Below, in pieces: positions 24,439 to 32,400 of a stretch of DNA of 42,651 nt (position 1 is the stretch's first letter; every line of letters begins with the position of its first letter). The stretch lies in assembly GCA_009780985.1 (NCBI GenBank), contig WQYZ01000013.1:1-42651 (forward strand), given 5' to 3'. This DNA comes from Oscillospiraceae bacterium (GTDB lineage: Bacteria; Bacillota; Clostridia; Oscillospirales; WRJC01). A program made the translations under genes and the position numbers. Below the pieces are notes generated by a model, which was not told the origin of the DNA, searched no databases, and was given only the letters and a program-made list of their open reading frames with translations.

Positions 24439-26190
24439 ATGCGAAAATTAAAGAATAGAATTACGGCGTTTATCTTATCGGCGATACTTCTGTTTGTTCT
24501 GCTGCCTGTAACGTCAATACTGACAATGGCGTCTAACGGCGAGTATACGGTATATGCCGGCACTATAACTACCATTGTAATTAACGGTCAAACCGAATAT
24601 GTAACGAAGTTTAATTTATATGACGACAGCGGTAATGTGGCTTATACCGCGTATTGCGCAAATATGGATGTTTATTGTTATGACGGTTCAACCTATGTAT
24701 CCGTTTCCGCAGACGAATATTTCAATGACGGCGGAGCGACGGAAACAAAAATTTTAGCCGCGCTCACATATATTGCAAATACATATCCGCAGATAACAGG
24801 CGATCAATACGACCAGCTTGCGCAGACTGTAATTTGGAGAATAATACATGGTTATGATGTCGCCTCCATGTCTACTGACGACGGCACGCTTTTGGATATA
24901 CTGAACCATATTTATGACAATATTGGCGGTATAACAAACGATTATAATAATTTAATGTCAAGCATAACCATGCAGGGCGACAAAGAGCCGGGTAAGATTG
25001 GAGGCGGATATACCGATTACGGACCGTTTAACGTTGACGACGGCGGCAACACGCTGTTAGCCGGAGCCGAATATGATTTGACTTTTGATCAGGGAAGCGC
25101 AGACGCTGAATTTACAGACGAAAACGGCGATATTATATCGCAGGTAAAATCCGGCGAAGAATTTTATGTGCGCGTACTCGACGGCACATGGGGTAATTTT
25201 AATTTTACCGCGTCATTATCAGGTGAATCTCATCTCACTTACGCAAGCAATTTTAATTTATTTATGGATAAACGCGATGTAGAGGGAGACGGAAGCGGTC
25301 CATATCAAGGGCTTTTCCAGCCTTTATTCCAGCCTCTTTTCAGCACGCAAGATAACAATTATCAATTTTCCTGCAACGGGAGATTTAATATAGAGAAACC
25401 GACAGAGCCGACCACTCTCGAACCTACGACACCAGAGCCGACTTGTCCGATAACGCCGGAATCCACTACATCTGAACCGACTTGCCCGACTACAACAGAG
25501 CCGACCACTCCCGAAACTACGGCGATAGAGCCGACTTGTTCGACAACGCCGGAACCCACTACATCTGAACCGACTTGCTCAACAGAACCTCCGACACAAC
25601 CTTCCATAACTACAACGCCTCCGCCGACTTCCACTACGATTCCTCCTATGACTACTAACCTGCCTCCTACAACGACTATGCCGCCTCCTCCGCCTACAAC
25701 GACAGCATCTCCGGAAAAATGGAGCGGTTATGATACCGCATGGGCTGGCTGGGAAACTTCGGGCGATTTTCCGACATTCACTGGCAATACGAAAAAAAGC
25801 AATACGCTCATCAGCAAAAACGGCGTTATACGTTCCGGGAGCAGCGCATGGGCAATGGGTATCGAATTTACGCCGGGAGTGACATATAATAAAATGGTCG
25901 AATTGGTTATAGGTCAGTACACAAGCGCCGGCGCAGTCATGGTCAGCGACGACGGAAACGGCACAGCGACAGTACGTATTGCCCCTTTCAATGCGAAATT
26001 ACAAGACATCAAATGCGGCATATACACATTAAATAATATGCCGAACGGAAACGGGAATCTGACTCCAAAGGGAACGAGTATAACAACTGCCTCTAACGGT
26101 GTTGTTACAATCATTGTACCATATACAGTCAGCAAAACTGATCAGTTATATGTGTTCGTTCAATGCGAAGCGAGCGTCAGAATTAACTAA
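24439..26190 (+). CDS. Thioester-domain surface adhesin with Thr/Pro stalk
   Basis: The ATG at 24439 follows GGAAGGAG and starts a typical signal peptide (RKLKNR then a hydrophobic stretch); an ATG at 24364 has no ribosome site. The product has 583 residues. Residues ~38-200 are a TQXA/thioester domain with Cys73 in TAYCANMD and Gln129 in LAQTVIW, which form the internal Cys-Gln thioester used for covalent host adhesion. A second domain follows (~200-330). Residues ~335-435 are an EPTT-rich stalk with four Cys, and the last ~150 residues are a beta-rich domain (WSGYDTAWAGW...). No sortase motif or membrane anchor is present, so it is secreted or held by the terminal domain. Confidence 0.85.
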   Translation: MRKLKNRITAFILSAILLFVLLPVTSILTMASNGEYTVYAGTITTIVINGQTEYVTKFNLYDDSGNVAYTAYCANMDVYCYDGSTYVSVSADEYFNDGGATETKILAALTYIANTYPQITGDQYDQLAQTVIWRIIHGYDVASMSTDDGTLLDILNHIYDNIGGITNDYNNLMSSITMQGDKEPGKIGGGYTDYGPFNVDDGGNTLLAGAEYDLTFDQGSADAEFTDENGDIISQVKSGEEFYVRVLDGTWGNFNFTASLSGESHLTYASNFNLFMDKRDVEGDGSGPYQGLFQPLFQPLFSTQDNNYQFSCNGRFNIEKPTEPTTLEPTTPEPTCPITPESTTSEPTCPTTTEPTTPETTAIEPTCSTTPEPTTSEPTCSTEPPTQPSITTTPPPTSTTIPPMTTNLPPTTTMPPPPPTTTASPEKWSGYDTAWAGWETSGDFPTFTGNTKKSNTLISKNGVIRSGSSAWAMGIEFTPGVTYNKMVELVIGQYTSAGAVMVSDDGNGTATVRIAPFNAKLQDIKCGIYTLNNMPNGNGNLTPKGTSITTASNGVVTIIVPYTVSKTDQLYVFVQCEASVRIN

Positions 26191-26353
26191 TCAGCACAGA
26201 TTAGAAAACTTGTTCGCCAAAGAATTTGATGTAAAATCGGCATAAATAAATTTTTTGAGAAAAATTATGAGAAATTTTTAAAATGTAATACAATGTAACA
26301 TTCAGATGTGATATAATAGTATCATCAAGAAATCATAAATAATAAAAACGAGC

Positions 26354-26388
26354 AAAAATGCCGGAAATAATTTTTCGGCGTTTTTTAT
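26354..26388 (+). terminator. Rho-independent terminator
   Basis: AAAAATGCCG (26354-26363) pairs with CGGCGTTTTT (26376-26385, one G-T pair), followed by further T residues. It separates the adhesin gene from the phage cluster. A TATAAT at 26312-26317 lies just before it, so it could also act as an attenuator of the phage operon. Confidence 0.75.
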
Positions 26389-26451
26389 CCCCAGCAAAAA
26401 ATCGCAAAAACCTTTCAGCAACCTTTCAAAATTAAAAATATTCGGGAGGAG

Positions 26452-28134
26452 GTGAGAAATTTATATATTATGTTTAAAGTTTATACGGATATAATTAATT
26501 GGCTCAAAAAATTATTCGGGGTCAACTCGATTCGCAAAACTGAATTAGAACAAGCTGCCCAACTCGGTTATGTTATCAGATATGAAGACATAACCGAGTT
26601 TAATATTGTCTCGGTCATCGCCAATAAACTCTCTAATATCGTCTGTTCCGACGCAAGTGCGGAAGTTGTGGCGACTACCGGTAACTCGGGAGACGACTTT
26701 GTGAATGAGAGTGTGAAAAGCTGTTTTTCCAATATAAATCTGATTGCGGCAAGGGTTTTCGGCATCGGGGGAGTGGTTTTGAAACCGTATGTATACAATG
26801 GAAAAATCTATACGGATATACTGCCGCAAAACCGGTTTTTCGTCATAGAACAACATGGCGAAGTAGTCACGAAAGCCGGTTTTATTGCGGATGTTATGGT
26901 TGATAAAAACGATAAAAAGAAGAAGTATATGCGGATTGAATATCATTCTTTGGGGGACGATGGTATTTACGCAATTGAAAACAAAATTGTTTATGACGGA
27001 GATGAAATTGCTTTGGCTGATTCGCCGTGGAGAGATATGCCGTCGGTTGTCAGGATATCCAATATTGATAAAATGCTGTTCGCTTTTATCAAATGTCCGA
27101 CGGATAATAAAAAAGACGTAGGAAACAACAGTATTTACGGCGTCCCTGTCACCTACGGACAGGATAAGATTATTAAAATGATTCTTGATTTACTCAATGA
27201 AATACCGGATGAGTATAAAAACAAAAAGGCGTTTATCGGCGCGGACGATTTACTGTTTGACAGAAACAGCAAATTGCCTGAAAACGGTTTATACAGACTG
27301 TTCAGAGCGGGCGGCGCAATTGATCAGCAGTCGTTTTGGGAAGTATTTTCGCCGGAGATACGGCAGACGTCATATTTTCAGGGGCTTGATTATCTGTTCG
27401 GGCTTTTAGAGAAATCTATATGCGTCAACAAAGGCATGCTGACGGATTTGAATGTTTCCAACGCGACGGCTACCGCGATAAAACGCAGTACGCTTGATAC
27501 TTTTTCGACAGTCAACGCTATGCGCCGGAATATAGAAAAAGCATTTGAGCATTTAGTCTACGCATACGGTGTTATCGCAGACGTCTGCGGGCTAATACCG
27601 CAGTCGGTGCGAGTAGCAGAGATGAGTCATGACAGTATGAATGCAGAATATAAAGTCAAATTCGATTGGGATTACAGGTTGCTTGAGGATACATCGGAGA
27701 CATGGAAACAGCTTTTAGAGGGCTACAATATCGGGGCGGCGAGTCTTGAGGAACTGCGCATGTATCTGTTCAACGAGGACAGAAATTCAGCGAAGGCAGT
27801 TAGTACAGAAACATCGGATTCCACAAAACACCCATCGGCTTATGCCGCCACCATCTTTAGTAAAGAGGGCTTGGAGAAAGAGCCAAGCGAGGACAATAAT
27901 GTAAGAGCGAACATTGTTCGTCCGCAAGTTACGGGCGCAGACGGCGTAAATATTGATGGCGTATCCCCGTCGAAAATATTCGCGCCTGCGGGCAGAGGAT
28001 ATTCCGACTCGGATGAAACGAGCAATCCGTTCAGGAGAGATTCGTGGAATATGGCTGAACAGTCGAAGATTTACAGAGAAAATCCAGACATCGCAAAATA
28101 TTTGGCGAATGAGGCATGTAAAAAGATTTTTTGA
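26452..28134 (+). CDS. Phage portal protein (SPP1 gp6-like)
   Basis: The protein has 560 residues from the GTG at 26452; an ATG at 26470 is an alternative. Portal family features are LKKLFG near the N-terminus, VIANKLSNIVCSDASAEV, INLIAARVFGIGGVVLKPYVYNGKIYTDILPQNRFF, a long clip/stem region and LNVSNATATAIKRS. The dodecameric portal would form the DNA gate of a phage head. Residues ~461-483 (HPSAYAATIFSKEGLE...) are encoded by a mobile palindromic repeat, so the C-terminus has an in-frame insertion. Directly upstream is a host adhesin, not terminase; the usual MuF and scaffold genes do not follow. Confidence 0.88.
   Translation: MRNLYIMFKVYTDIINWLKKLFGVNSIRKTELEQAAQLGYVIRYEDITEFNIVSVIANKLSNIVCSDASAEVVATTGNSGDDFVNESVKSCFSNINLIAARVFGIGGVVLKPYVYNGKIYTDILPQNRFFVIEQHGEVVTKAGFIADVMVDKNDKKKKYMRIEYHSLGDDGIYAIENKIVYDGDEIALADSPWRDMPSVVRISNIDKMLFAFIKCPTDNKKDVGNNSIYGVPVTYGQDKIIKMILDLLNEIPDEYKNKKAFIGADDLLFDRNSKLPENGLYRLFRAGGAIDQQSFWEVFSPEIRQTSYFQGLDYLFGLLEKSICVNKGMLTDLNVSNATATAIKRSTLDTFSTVNAMRRNIEKAFEHLVYAYGVIADVCGLIPQSVRVAEMSHDSMNAEYKVKFDWDYRLLEDTSETWKQLLEGYNIGAASLEELRMYLFNEDRNSAKAVSTETSDSTKHPSAYAATIFSKEGLEKEPSEDNNVRANIVRPQVTGADGVNIDGVSPSKIFAPAGRGYSDSDETSNPFRRDSWNMAEQSKIYRENPDIAKYLANEACKKIF
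27831..27895 (+). repeat. Palindromic mobile repeat, copy E, read in frame in the portal gene
   Basis: The segment CCATCGGCTTATGCC-GCCACCATCTTTAG-TAAAGAGGGCTTGG has the family layout: CCRTC, stem, GCCRCC, inverted TTTA/TAAA, then GGGCTTGG. It codes for portal residues PSAYAATIFSKEGLE without breaking the frame. Confidence 0.6.
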
Positions 28135-28140
28135 TATAAT

Positions 28141-28163
28141 AATCCCCGGCGAAACCGGGGATT
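28141..28163. terminator. GC-rich hairpin after the portal gene
   Basis: AATCCCCGG (28141-28149) and CCGGGGATT (28155-28163) form a 9-bp stem with loop CGAAA, 7 bp after the portal stop. No T run follows on either strand, so it may be an RNA-stability or weak termination element between the portal and the antisense gene. Confidence 0.55.
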
Positions 28164-28189
28164 GAAATTGATTTGATTGATGTAAGTTA

Positions 28190-28489
28190 TTATTCATCAT
28201 AATAGTCGTAATATTCGTCGTAAAGTTCAGAGGCTATTTTCAACCCTACAGTTATGCCGTGGATATAACATTCATCTGCAAATTCGAGGAATTTTTTTAA
28301 AAGAGTTTCCCTGTTTACTTCAGGTCTGTCGAGCTTTTCATTAAACGCCTTAGAGTATGTAGTCTTTAACAAGGCTTTGAAGAAATCTTCATTCAAGAAA
28401 TTACGGTCTATTTTTTCTAATATTTTTTTGTCAAAATCATTTAAGTCAAAATTATGGGGGTATTTTTTGTGCTGCGATTTTTTACTCAT
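28190..28489 (-). CDS. Small acidic-tailed protein, antisense in the phage cluster
   Basis: The protein has 99 residues. It has a basic N-terminus (MSKKSQHKKYPH), a helical middle (NEDFFKALLKTTYSKAFNE, LLKKFLEFADECYIHGITVGLKIASELY) and an acidic Tyr/Asp/Glu tail (DEYYDYYDE). The ribosome site AAAGGAG precedes the ATG. It is the only minus-strand gene in the phage cluster and occupies the place where MuF and scaffold genes normally lie. No family recognised. The charge split suggests a regulator or anti-phage/moron factor, but nothing in the sequence proves it. Confidence 0.65.
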   Translation of the reverse strand: MSKKSQHKKYPHNFDLNDFDKKILEKIDRNFLNEDFFKALLKTTYSKAFNEKLDRPEVNRETLLKKFLEFADECYIHGITVGLKIASELYDEYYDYYDE

Positions 28490-28668
28490 TGTTTTTAACT
28501 CCTTTACATTTTACTTAAAATTTTTTATTATTTTTCGGCTGATTATAACGAATGAATTCGTTCCAGCCTACATAATTATACACTGAAAAAGTTCAATTTC
28601 GCAAGAAAGTTATATTAACAAAGAAACAAACAAAATTTATTAATTAACAAAAAGGAGAAAAAATTTAT

Positions 28669-29574
28669 ATGGCAAAAACAAAAATAACGGACGTAATCGT
28701 TCCGGAGTTATTCGCTCCATATGTAATCCAGCAAACAAAAGAATTATCAGCGTTGATTAACAGCGGTATTGCGCAGAGCAATCCATTGTTAGACGAACTG
28801 GTAGCCAAAGGCGGAAAAACAATCAATATGCCGTTTTTAAACGCCCTCTCTGGCGACGACGAGGTTTTGAGCGATTCTGTGTCGCTTGTGCCCGAAAAAT
28901 TAGACGCGCAGAAAGATGTGGCGCCTGTTTTAATAAGAGGAAAAGCGTGGAGCGCAAACGAACTTGCGGGAGCTCTTGCAGGTACCGACCCGATGACTTC
29001 CGCCGGCAACATGGTTGCGGAATGGTGGAATGTTCAGGAGCAGAAAATTTTGACAGCGATATTAAACGGCGTATTCGGCGGGACGTTAAAAAATACGCAC
29101 TGTTACGATATTTCGGCAATGACAGGAGAAAACGCCGTTATAGGCGCGAATGCGGTTCTTGATACAAAACAGCTTTTGGGAGATGCGGCGAATAATCTTA
29201 AAGCGATTGCCATGCACTCGGCTGTGTTTACGGTTCTGCAGAAACAGAATCTTATCGCATATCTCCCCAATTCGCAGGGAGTGGTCGATTTCCCGAGTTA
29301 TCTGGGCTATAAAGTTATTGTGGACGACGGGATAATCCCCGACAGCAGCGACGTGTACAGCACATATTTATTTGCCGATGGCGTATTCGGCAGAGGCGAC
29401 GGGGTTCCCGAAGCTTTGACGCCTATAGAAACAGGCAGAGACGTTTTAGCGTCGGACGACATACTTGTATCAAGACGCGCCCTTTGTCTGCACCCGATAG
29501 GCATATCATGGATTAATCCGGGGATAACTTCCGCTACCCCGACCAACGCTGATTTGGCAAATTCTGCAAACTGA
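28669..29574 (+). CDS. Phage major capsid protein
   Basis: The protein has 301 residues. The N-terminus (ITDVIVPELFAPYVIQQTKELSALINSGIAQSNPLLDELVAKGGKTINMPFL) and the end region (RDVLASDDILVSRRALCLHPIGISW) are typical of HK97-fold coat proteins of SPP1/Clostridium-type siphophages. It would assemble into the head with the portal. No scaffold or protease gene lies in front, and no delta-domain is evident at the N-terminus. Ribosome site AAGGAG. A mobile repeat (29641-29728) lies after the gene. Confidence 0.85.
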   Translation: MAKTKITDVIVPELFAPYVIQQTKELSALINSGIAQSNPLLDELVAKGGKTINMPFLNALSGDDEVLSDSVSLVPEKLDAQKDVAPVLIRGKAWSANELAGALAGTDPMTSAGNMVAEWWNVQEQKILTAILNGVFGGTLKNTHCYDISAMTGENAVIGANAVLDTKQLLGDAANNLKAIAMHSAVFTVLQKQNLIAYLPNSQGVVDFPSYLGYKVIVDDGIIPDSSDVYSTYLFADGVFGRGDGVPEALTPIETGRDVLASDDILVSRRALCLHPIGISWINPGITSATPTNADLANSAN

Positions 29575-29640
29575 CAGAAAGTAGTATCGAACAAGTCTAT
29601 AGGCATGGCTGTTCTTAAACATAAAATATAGGAAAATTTT

Positions 29641-29728
29641 ACTCCCTCCGTCAAACCAAATTCGCGCAGTGACTTTATTGCTACCTCCATCCAAGAGGAA
29701 GGCTTTTGGCAAATCAGGCGGAGGGAGT
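29641..29728 (+). repeat. Palindromic mobile repeat, copy B (longest, with terminal inverted repeats)
   Basis: ACTCCCTCCG (29641-29650) and CGGAGGGAGT (29719-29728) are perfect 10-bp terminal inverted repeats of an 88-bp element. Its interior reads CCGTCAAA, then GCTACCTCCATC...GAGGAAGGCTTTTGGCAAA. It sits in the 201-bp gap between capsid and connector genes; no gene is seen there. Confidence 0.8.
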
Positions 29729-29775
29729 TGGAAAATAACAAACAAAAATAATAACGGGGATGTGAGTGAGAAAAT

Positions 29776-30111
29776 ATGTATATAACATATGGGGATTATC
29801 AAAATTTAGGATATTCATCTGTACCGAGAGAAGAATTTAAGAGGTATTCAAATATGGCGGAAAAGACGGCGAGACGTTTTGCGGCTGGTCATAAAGTCGC
29901 ATATGTCAGTTGTGATAACAAGAGGGGATTATGTGAAATTGCGGATTTGTATTATGCCGAAAGAAACCAGCTTAACCGTCCTGTTTCCGGATTTTCCAAT
30001 GAGAATTACAGGGAACAGTATTTTCAGGGGGATCAGGTAAGTTTTGCGCGACAGGTCTGGGAATTACTCTGCATGTATTTTACCCCGGAACAATTATACA
30101 GAGGAGTGTAA
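29776..30111 (+). CDS. Phage head-tail connector protein
   Basis: The protein has 111 residues. The pattern MYITYGDYQNLGYSSVPREEFKRYSNMAEKTARRF, followed by ADLYYAERNQ, matches small gp6/gp15-like head-tail connector (adaptor) proteins placed straight after the capsid gene. It would bind the portal ring and start the neck. It is followed by the next connector after 5 bp. Assigned from position plus residue pattern. Confidence 0.7.
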   Translation: MYITYGDYQNLGYSSVPREEFKRYSNMAEKTARRFAAGHKVAYVSCDNKRGLCEIADLYYAERNQLNRPVSGFSNENYREQYFQGDQVSFARQVWELLCMYFTPEQLYRGV

Positions 30112-30116
30112 GATTT

Positions 30117-30419
30117 ATGTTTGGGTGTAATCAGGATATTACGCTTTGGAGAAGAAAAAAAGATTTAAGTACAAAAAAAGAGATATTCGCGAAAGTTGAT
30201 ATTCCGGTAAAATGTATGTGGAAAAGCCGACATGAAAGTCATATCAACGGGACAGGCGAGAGTTTACCAGACAGAATTGTTGTTATTATCCCGTATTACG
30301 AAGGTTTGAGTGTAAACCTTGGAGATATATTGGAATGCGGTATAGATAAGATCACTGTGTCTGCGGTGGAGTATAATTTATCAGGATATGGCCGGCATTT
30401 GCGGGTTGAAGGTCGATAG
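30117..30419 (+). CDS. Phage head-closure/minor capsid protein
   Basis: The protein has 100 residues. ITLWRRKKD... FAKVDIPVKCMWKSRH and SLPDRIVVIIPYYEGLSVNLGDILECG are typical of the small beta-rich stopper or minor capsid proteins in clostridial siphophages. Its order (second after the capsid) supports head closure. It is 4 bp from the next gene. Function is assigned mainly from position. Confidence 0.6.
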   Translation: MFGCNQDITLWRRKKDLSTKKEIFAKVDIPVKCMWKSRHESHINGTGESLPDRIVVIIPYYEGLSVNLGDILECGIDKITVSAVEYNLSGYGRHLRVEGR

Positions 30420-30423
30420 TTTT

Positions 30424-30774
30424 ATGGGATTTGATGTAAGGTTAAACAAATCAGTCGGACAGATTATATCTGACGCAGGGATTAACAACAATGCGCGTAT
30501 ATTTGCGGCTGCCGAAGCGACGAGGTTTATGGATGATTATGTTCCAATGAATACAGGAGCATTGGCACAGAGCGCAGAAGTTTCGGTTCAGGACGGAAAA
30601 GGCAAAGTGTTTTATTCCAAGCCGTATGCGGCAATATGTTATTACGGCGAAAATCGGAAATTCAGTCAGGAAAAACATCAGAAAGCTACGGCGTTTTGGG
30701 ACAGGGCTATGATGCAGGTGTCGGGATTTGAATTAGTAAAGGACGTTGAGAATTTTATTAAAGGCGGGAGGTGA
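30424..30774 (+). CDS. Phage minor capsid / tail-completion protein
   Basis: The ATG at 30424 is preferred (116 residues) over an upstream in-frame ATG at 30388 that overlaps the previous gene. Residues AEATRFMDDYVPMNTGALAQSAEVS and VFYSKPYAAICYYGENRKFSQEKHQKATAFW are the hallmark of Minor_capsid_2/HK97-gp10-type proteins, which join neck and tail. The next gene starts 7 bp later. Confidence 0.75.
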   Translation: MGFDVRLNKSVGQIISDAGINNNARIFAAAEATRFMDDYVPMNTGALAQSAEVSVQDGKGKVFYSKPYAAICYYGENRKFSQEKHQKATAFWDRAMMQVSGFELVKDVENFIKGGR

Positions 30775-30781
30775 AAAATTT

Positions 30782-31228
30782 ATGGGTGATGATAATACTG
30801 AGAGCGTAAATAAAGAAGGACGATTATTAGAGTGGGCGGGGCAGAATCCGTATCTGACAGATAATTTGAAAATGAACTGGCTTTCCGGACATTCAGGAAG
30901 CTGCGCGATTGTCCCTGTGTCCGGCGACATTGCGGTCGAAACATTTATGGACGGGTCAAAAGTCAGACAATATGATTTTATATTGCAGTTTATGTTCGGC
31001 ATATCCGATTCGGACGACGATTTAAACGTTGAAAATATGTTTACGTTAAGGCAGTGGCAAAATTGGATAGAAGAAATGGAAATCCAGAGCAACTATCCCG
31101 ATTTCGGGGGGAAGTGCGGCAACTATGAACTGCATAATTTATCAAATATGCCGCAGATTACGCAGGTTTATGACAACGGCACGGCAAAGTATCAGTTTCC
31201 GGCAAGGTTGATTTATACGGAAATATGA
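30782..31228 (+). CDS. Phage tail terminator (minor capsid 3-like)
   Basis: The protein has 148 residues from the ATG at 30782, which follows GGGAGGTGAAAAATTT. The motifs DGSKVRQYDFILQFMFGISDSDDDLNVENM and LRQWQNWIEEM are found in tail-terminator proteins just before the tail tube gene in clostridial phages. It would cap the tail tube. The gap to the next gene (31229-31368) holds a mobile repeat. Confidence 0.7.
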   Translation: MGDDNTESVNKEGRLLEWAGQNPYLTDNLKMNWLSGHSGSCAIVPVSGDIAVETFMDGSKVRQYDFILQFMFGISDSDDDLNVENMFTLRQWQNWIEEMEIQSNYPDFGGKCGNYELHNLSNMPQITQVYDNGTAKYQFPARLIYTEI

Positions 31229-31244
31229 GAAAATAGCAATCCCC

Positions 31245-31306
31245 ATCACTATACTGAGCTACACTCAGTAGTGATACCCCATTTCAAAAGGGGGCTTTTG
31301 GCAAAA
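31245..31306 (+). repeat. Palindromic mobile repeat, copy C
   Basis: ATCACTATACTGAG (31245-31258) pairs with CTCAGTAGTGAT (31264-31275, 2-nt bulge). It is followed by ACCCCATTTCAAAAGGGGGC and TTTTGGCAAAA, the same right half as the other copies. It lies between the tail terminator and tail tube genes. Confidence 0.65.
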
Positions 31307-31368
31307 CATCTGAAATCAGAGCAAAGTTTTGAAGAAATATATAAATAAAAATTAAAGGAGAAAAAAGT

Positions 31369-31884
31369 ATGGCAAAATATGAAAAATTGAAAAAAAATTT
31401 GAATTACCTATTTATTAATACGGCGTCTGACTCCGTGTTTGGTTCGGAGAAGTGGGCAAGAGTGGGCAAGTCAACAGAGTGGACGGACACAATGAACGCG
31501 AAGACGAAAACGTACGAGTATATTGAGGACAGCGGGCCAACTGATGTAATCGAGAGTTACCAGCCATCGACTTCAATGCCGCTTACGGCATATGTCGGCG
31601 ATCCGGTTTACGAATATGTGTTCGATTTGTATCACAGGCAGGAAATCGCGGGGAATTCTGTCACGAGGGCGTTAAGGGTATTCCAGAATAAGACGGCGGA
31701 CGGAGCGTATAAGGCGCAGGTTACGGACTGCAGTACCGTTATAGAGAATTTCAATTTCAGCACGGGTGTTATCACATTTGCGATAAAACAGGGCGGAACA
31801 CCGATTTCCGGCACTGCGTCTGTAACGGAAAGCATGGATGAATCGGGAAATAAAATATGGACTCCGGTATTTGCTGCGGAATAA
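31369..31884 (+). CDS. Phage tail tube (major tail) protein
   Basis: The protein has 171 residues. KTKTYEYIEDSGPTDVIESYQPSTSMPLTAYVGDPVYEYVFDLYHRQEIAG and the C-terminal VITFAIKQGGTPISGTASV are typical of the single-domain beta-sandwich tail tube proteins of noncontractile phages. Ribosome site AAGGAG. The tail chaperone that should follow lies 3.46 kb away, beyond the toxin island. A sheath gene is not present, so the tail is siphovirus-like. Confidence 0.8.
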   Translation: MAKYEKLKKNLNYLFINTASDSVFGSEKWARVGKSTEWTDTMNAKTKTYEYIEDSGPTDVIESYQPSTSMPLTAYVGDPVYEYVFDLYHRQEIAGNSVTRALRVFQNKTADGAYKAQVTDCSTVIENFNFSTGVITFAIKQGGTPISGTASVTESMDESGNKIWTPVFAAE

Positions 31885-31916
31885 TACAGAATAAAAATTT
31901 CACAAGGAAATTCAGC

Positions 31917-32089
31917 TAACGAGCGAATCCGTTTTAGTCCTTTTTCGTAATGATACGCGAAAATTTCCGCCTACGCAGTTTTGTATGTTTCTGCGTTTAT
32001 ATTGGGTATAACTCAGTAGGACGGCTTTATCCTATACTGCATGATTCCTCCTCAGTAACGAAAAAGGACTGAAATGGATCCGCTCGTTA
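31917..32089. mobile_element. 173-bp TA-flanked inverted-repeat element (MITE-like)
   Basis: The 31-bp arms 31918-31948 and 32058-32088 match at 28 of 31 positions as inverted repeats (AACGAGCG... / ...CGCTCGTT). The element begins and ends with TA (31917-31918 and 32088-32089), the target duplicated by IS630/Tc1-type elements. The ~110-bp interior has no gene. It marks the left edge of the toxin island. The gap 31885-32145 holds nothing else. Confidence 0.7.
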
Positions 32090-32145
32090 TATAAACCAAG
32101 TAAAAAGACAGGGTAGACAAACGGGAAAATATATGGTAAAATTAA

Positions 32146-32400
32146 GAGGGAAGTAATGTAATTTTATTAACGTTGAAAAGTAAGAGCTGGAAGAGTTGGC
32201 TGACTATGGACGATTCGAAGGTATGCCGTGCTAAATCAAGAGAAGATTCCGAATTGGGTTTAACCTGCTATGAATTGCACGGGAAAATATATCCGATAAA
32301 CGAGACGGTAGAGCCTGAGCCGCCGTTACACCCTCATTGCAGGCGCTGGATTGAGACAATGGACGCGGTGAAGGCAGGAACGCCACGGCAATGGGCGTAA
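32146..32400 (+). pseudogene. C-terminal remnant of a MuF (SPP1 gp7-like) phage head protein
   Basis: The frame is open from 32146 after an in-frame stop at 32143, with no ATG at the start. It reads EGSNV..., KSWLTMDDSKVCRA, YELHGKIYPINE and PPLHPHCRRWIETMDAVKAGT, the C-terminal MuF signature (W-x-T-x-D-x-x-VC, G-x-x-x-P, PPLHPxCR). The N-terminal ~200 residues are missing, and the usual location next to the portal lacks the gene. After KAGT the frame runs to a stop at 32398. Adding one base near 32383 would continue as AGT-x-TAMGVNGADYYL into the barnase-like domain, so this and the next entry were one gene. Confidence 0.75.

Noticed and set aside
25380-25720. CRISPR-like or minisatellite array
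   Set aside because: The regular units are codons for EPTT/EPTC in a Thr/Pro stalk; no repeat-spacer pattern.
29307-29802. Minus-strand open frames of 98-144 residues
   Set aside because: They run antisense to the capsid gene and through mobile repeat copy B, and have no supported start.
31917-32089. Retron or diversity-generating element
   Set aside because: No reverse transcriptase or template/variable repeat pair is present; TA ends and inverted arms fit a miniature transposable element better.
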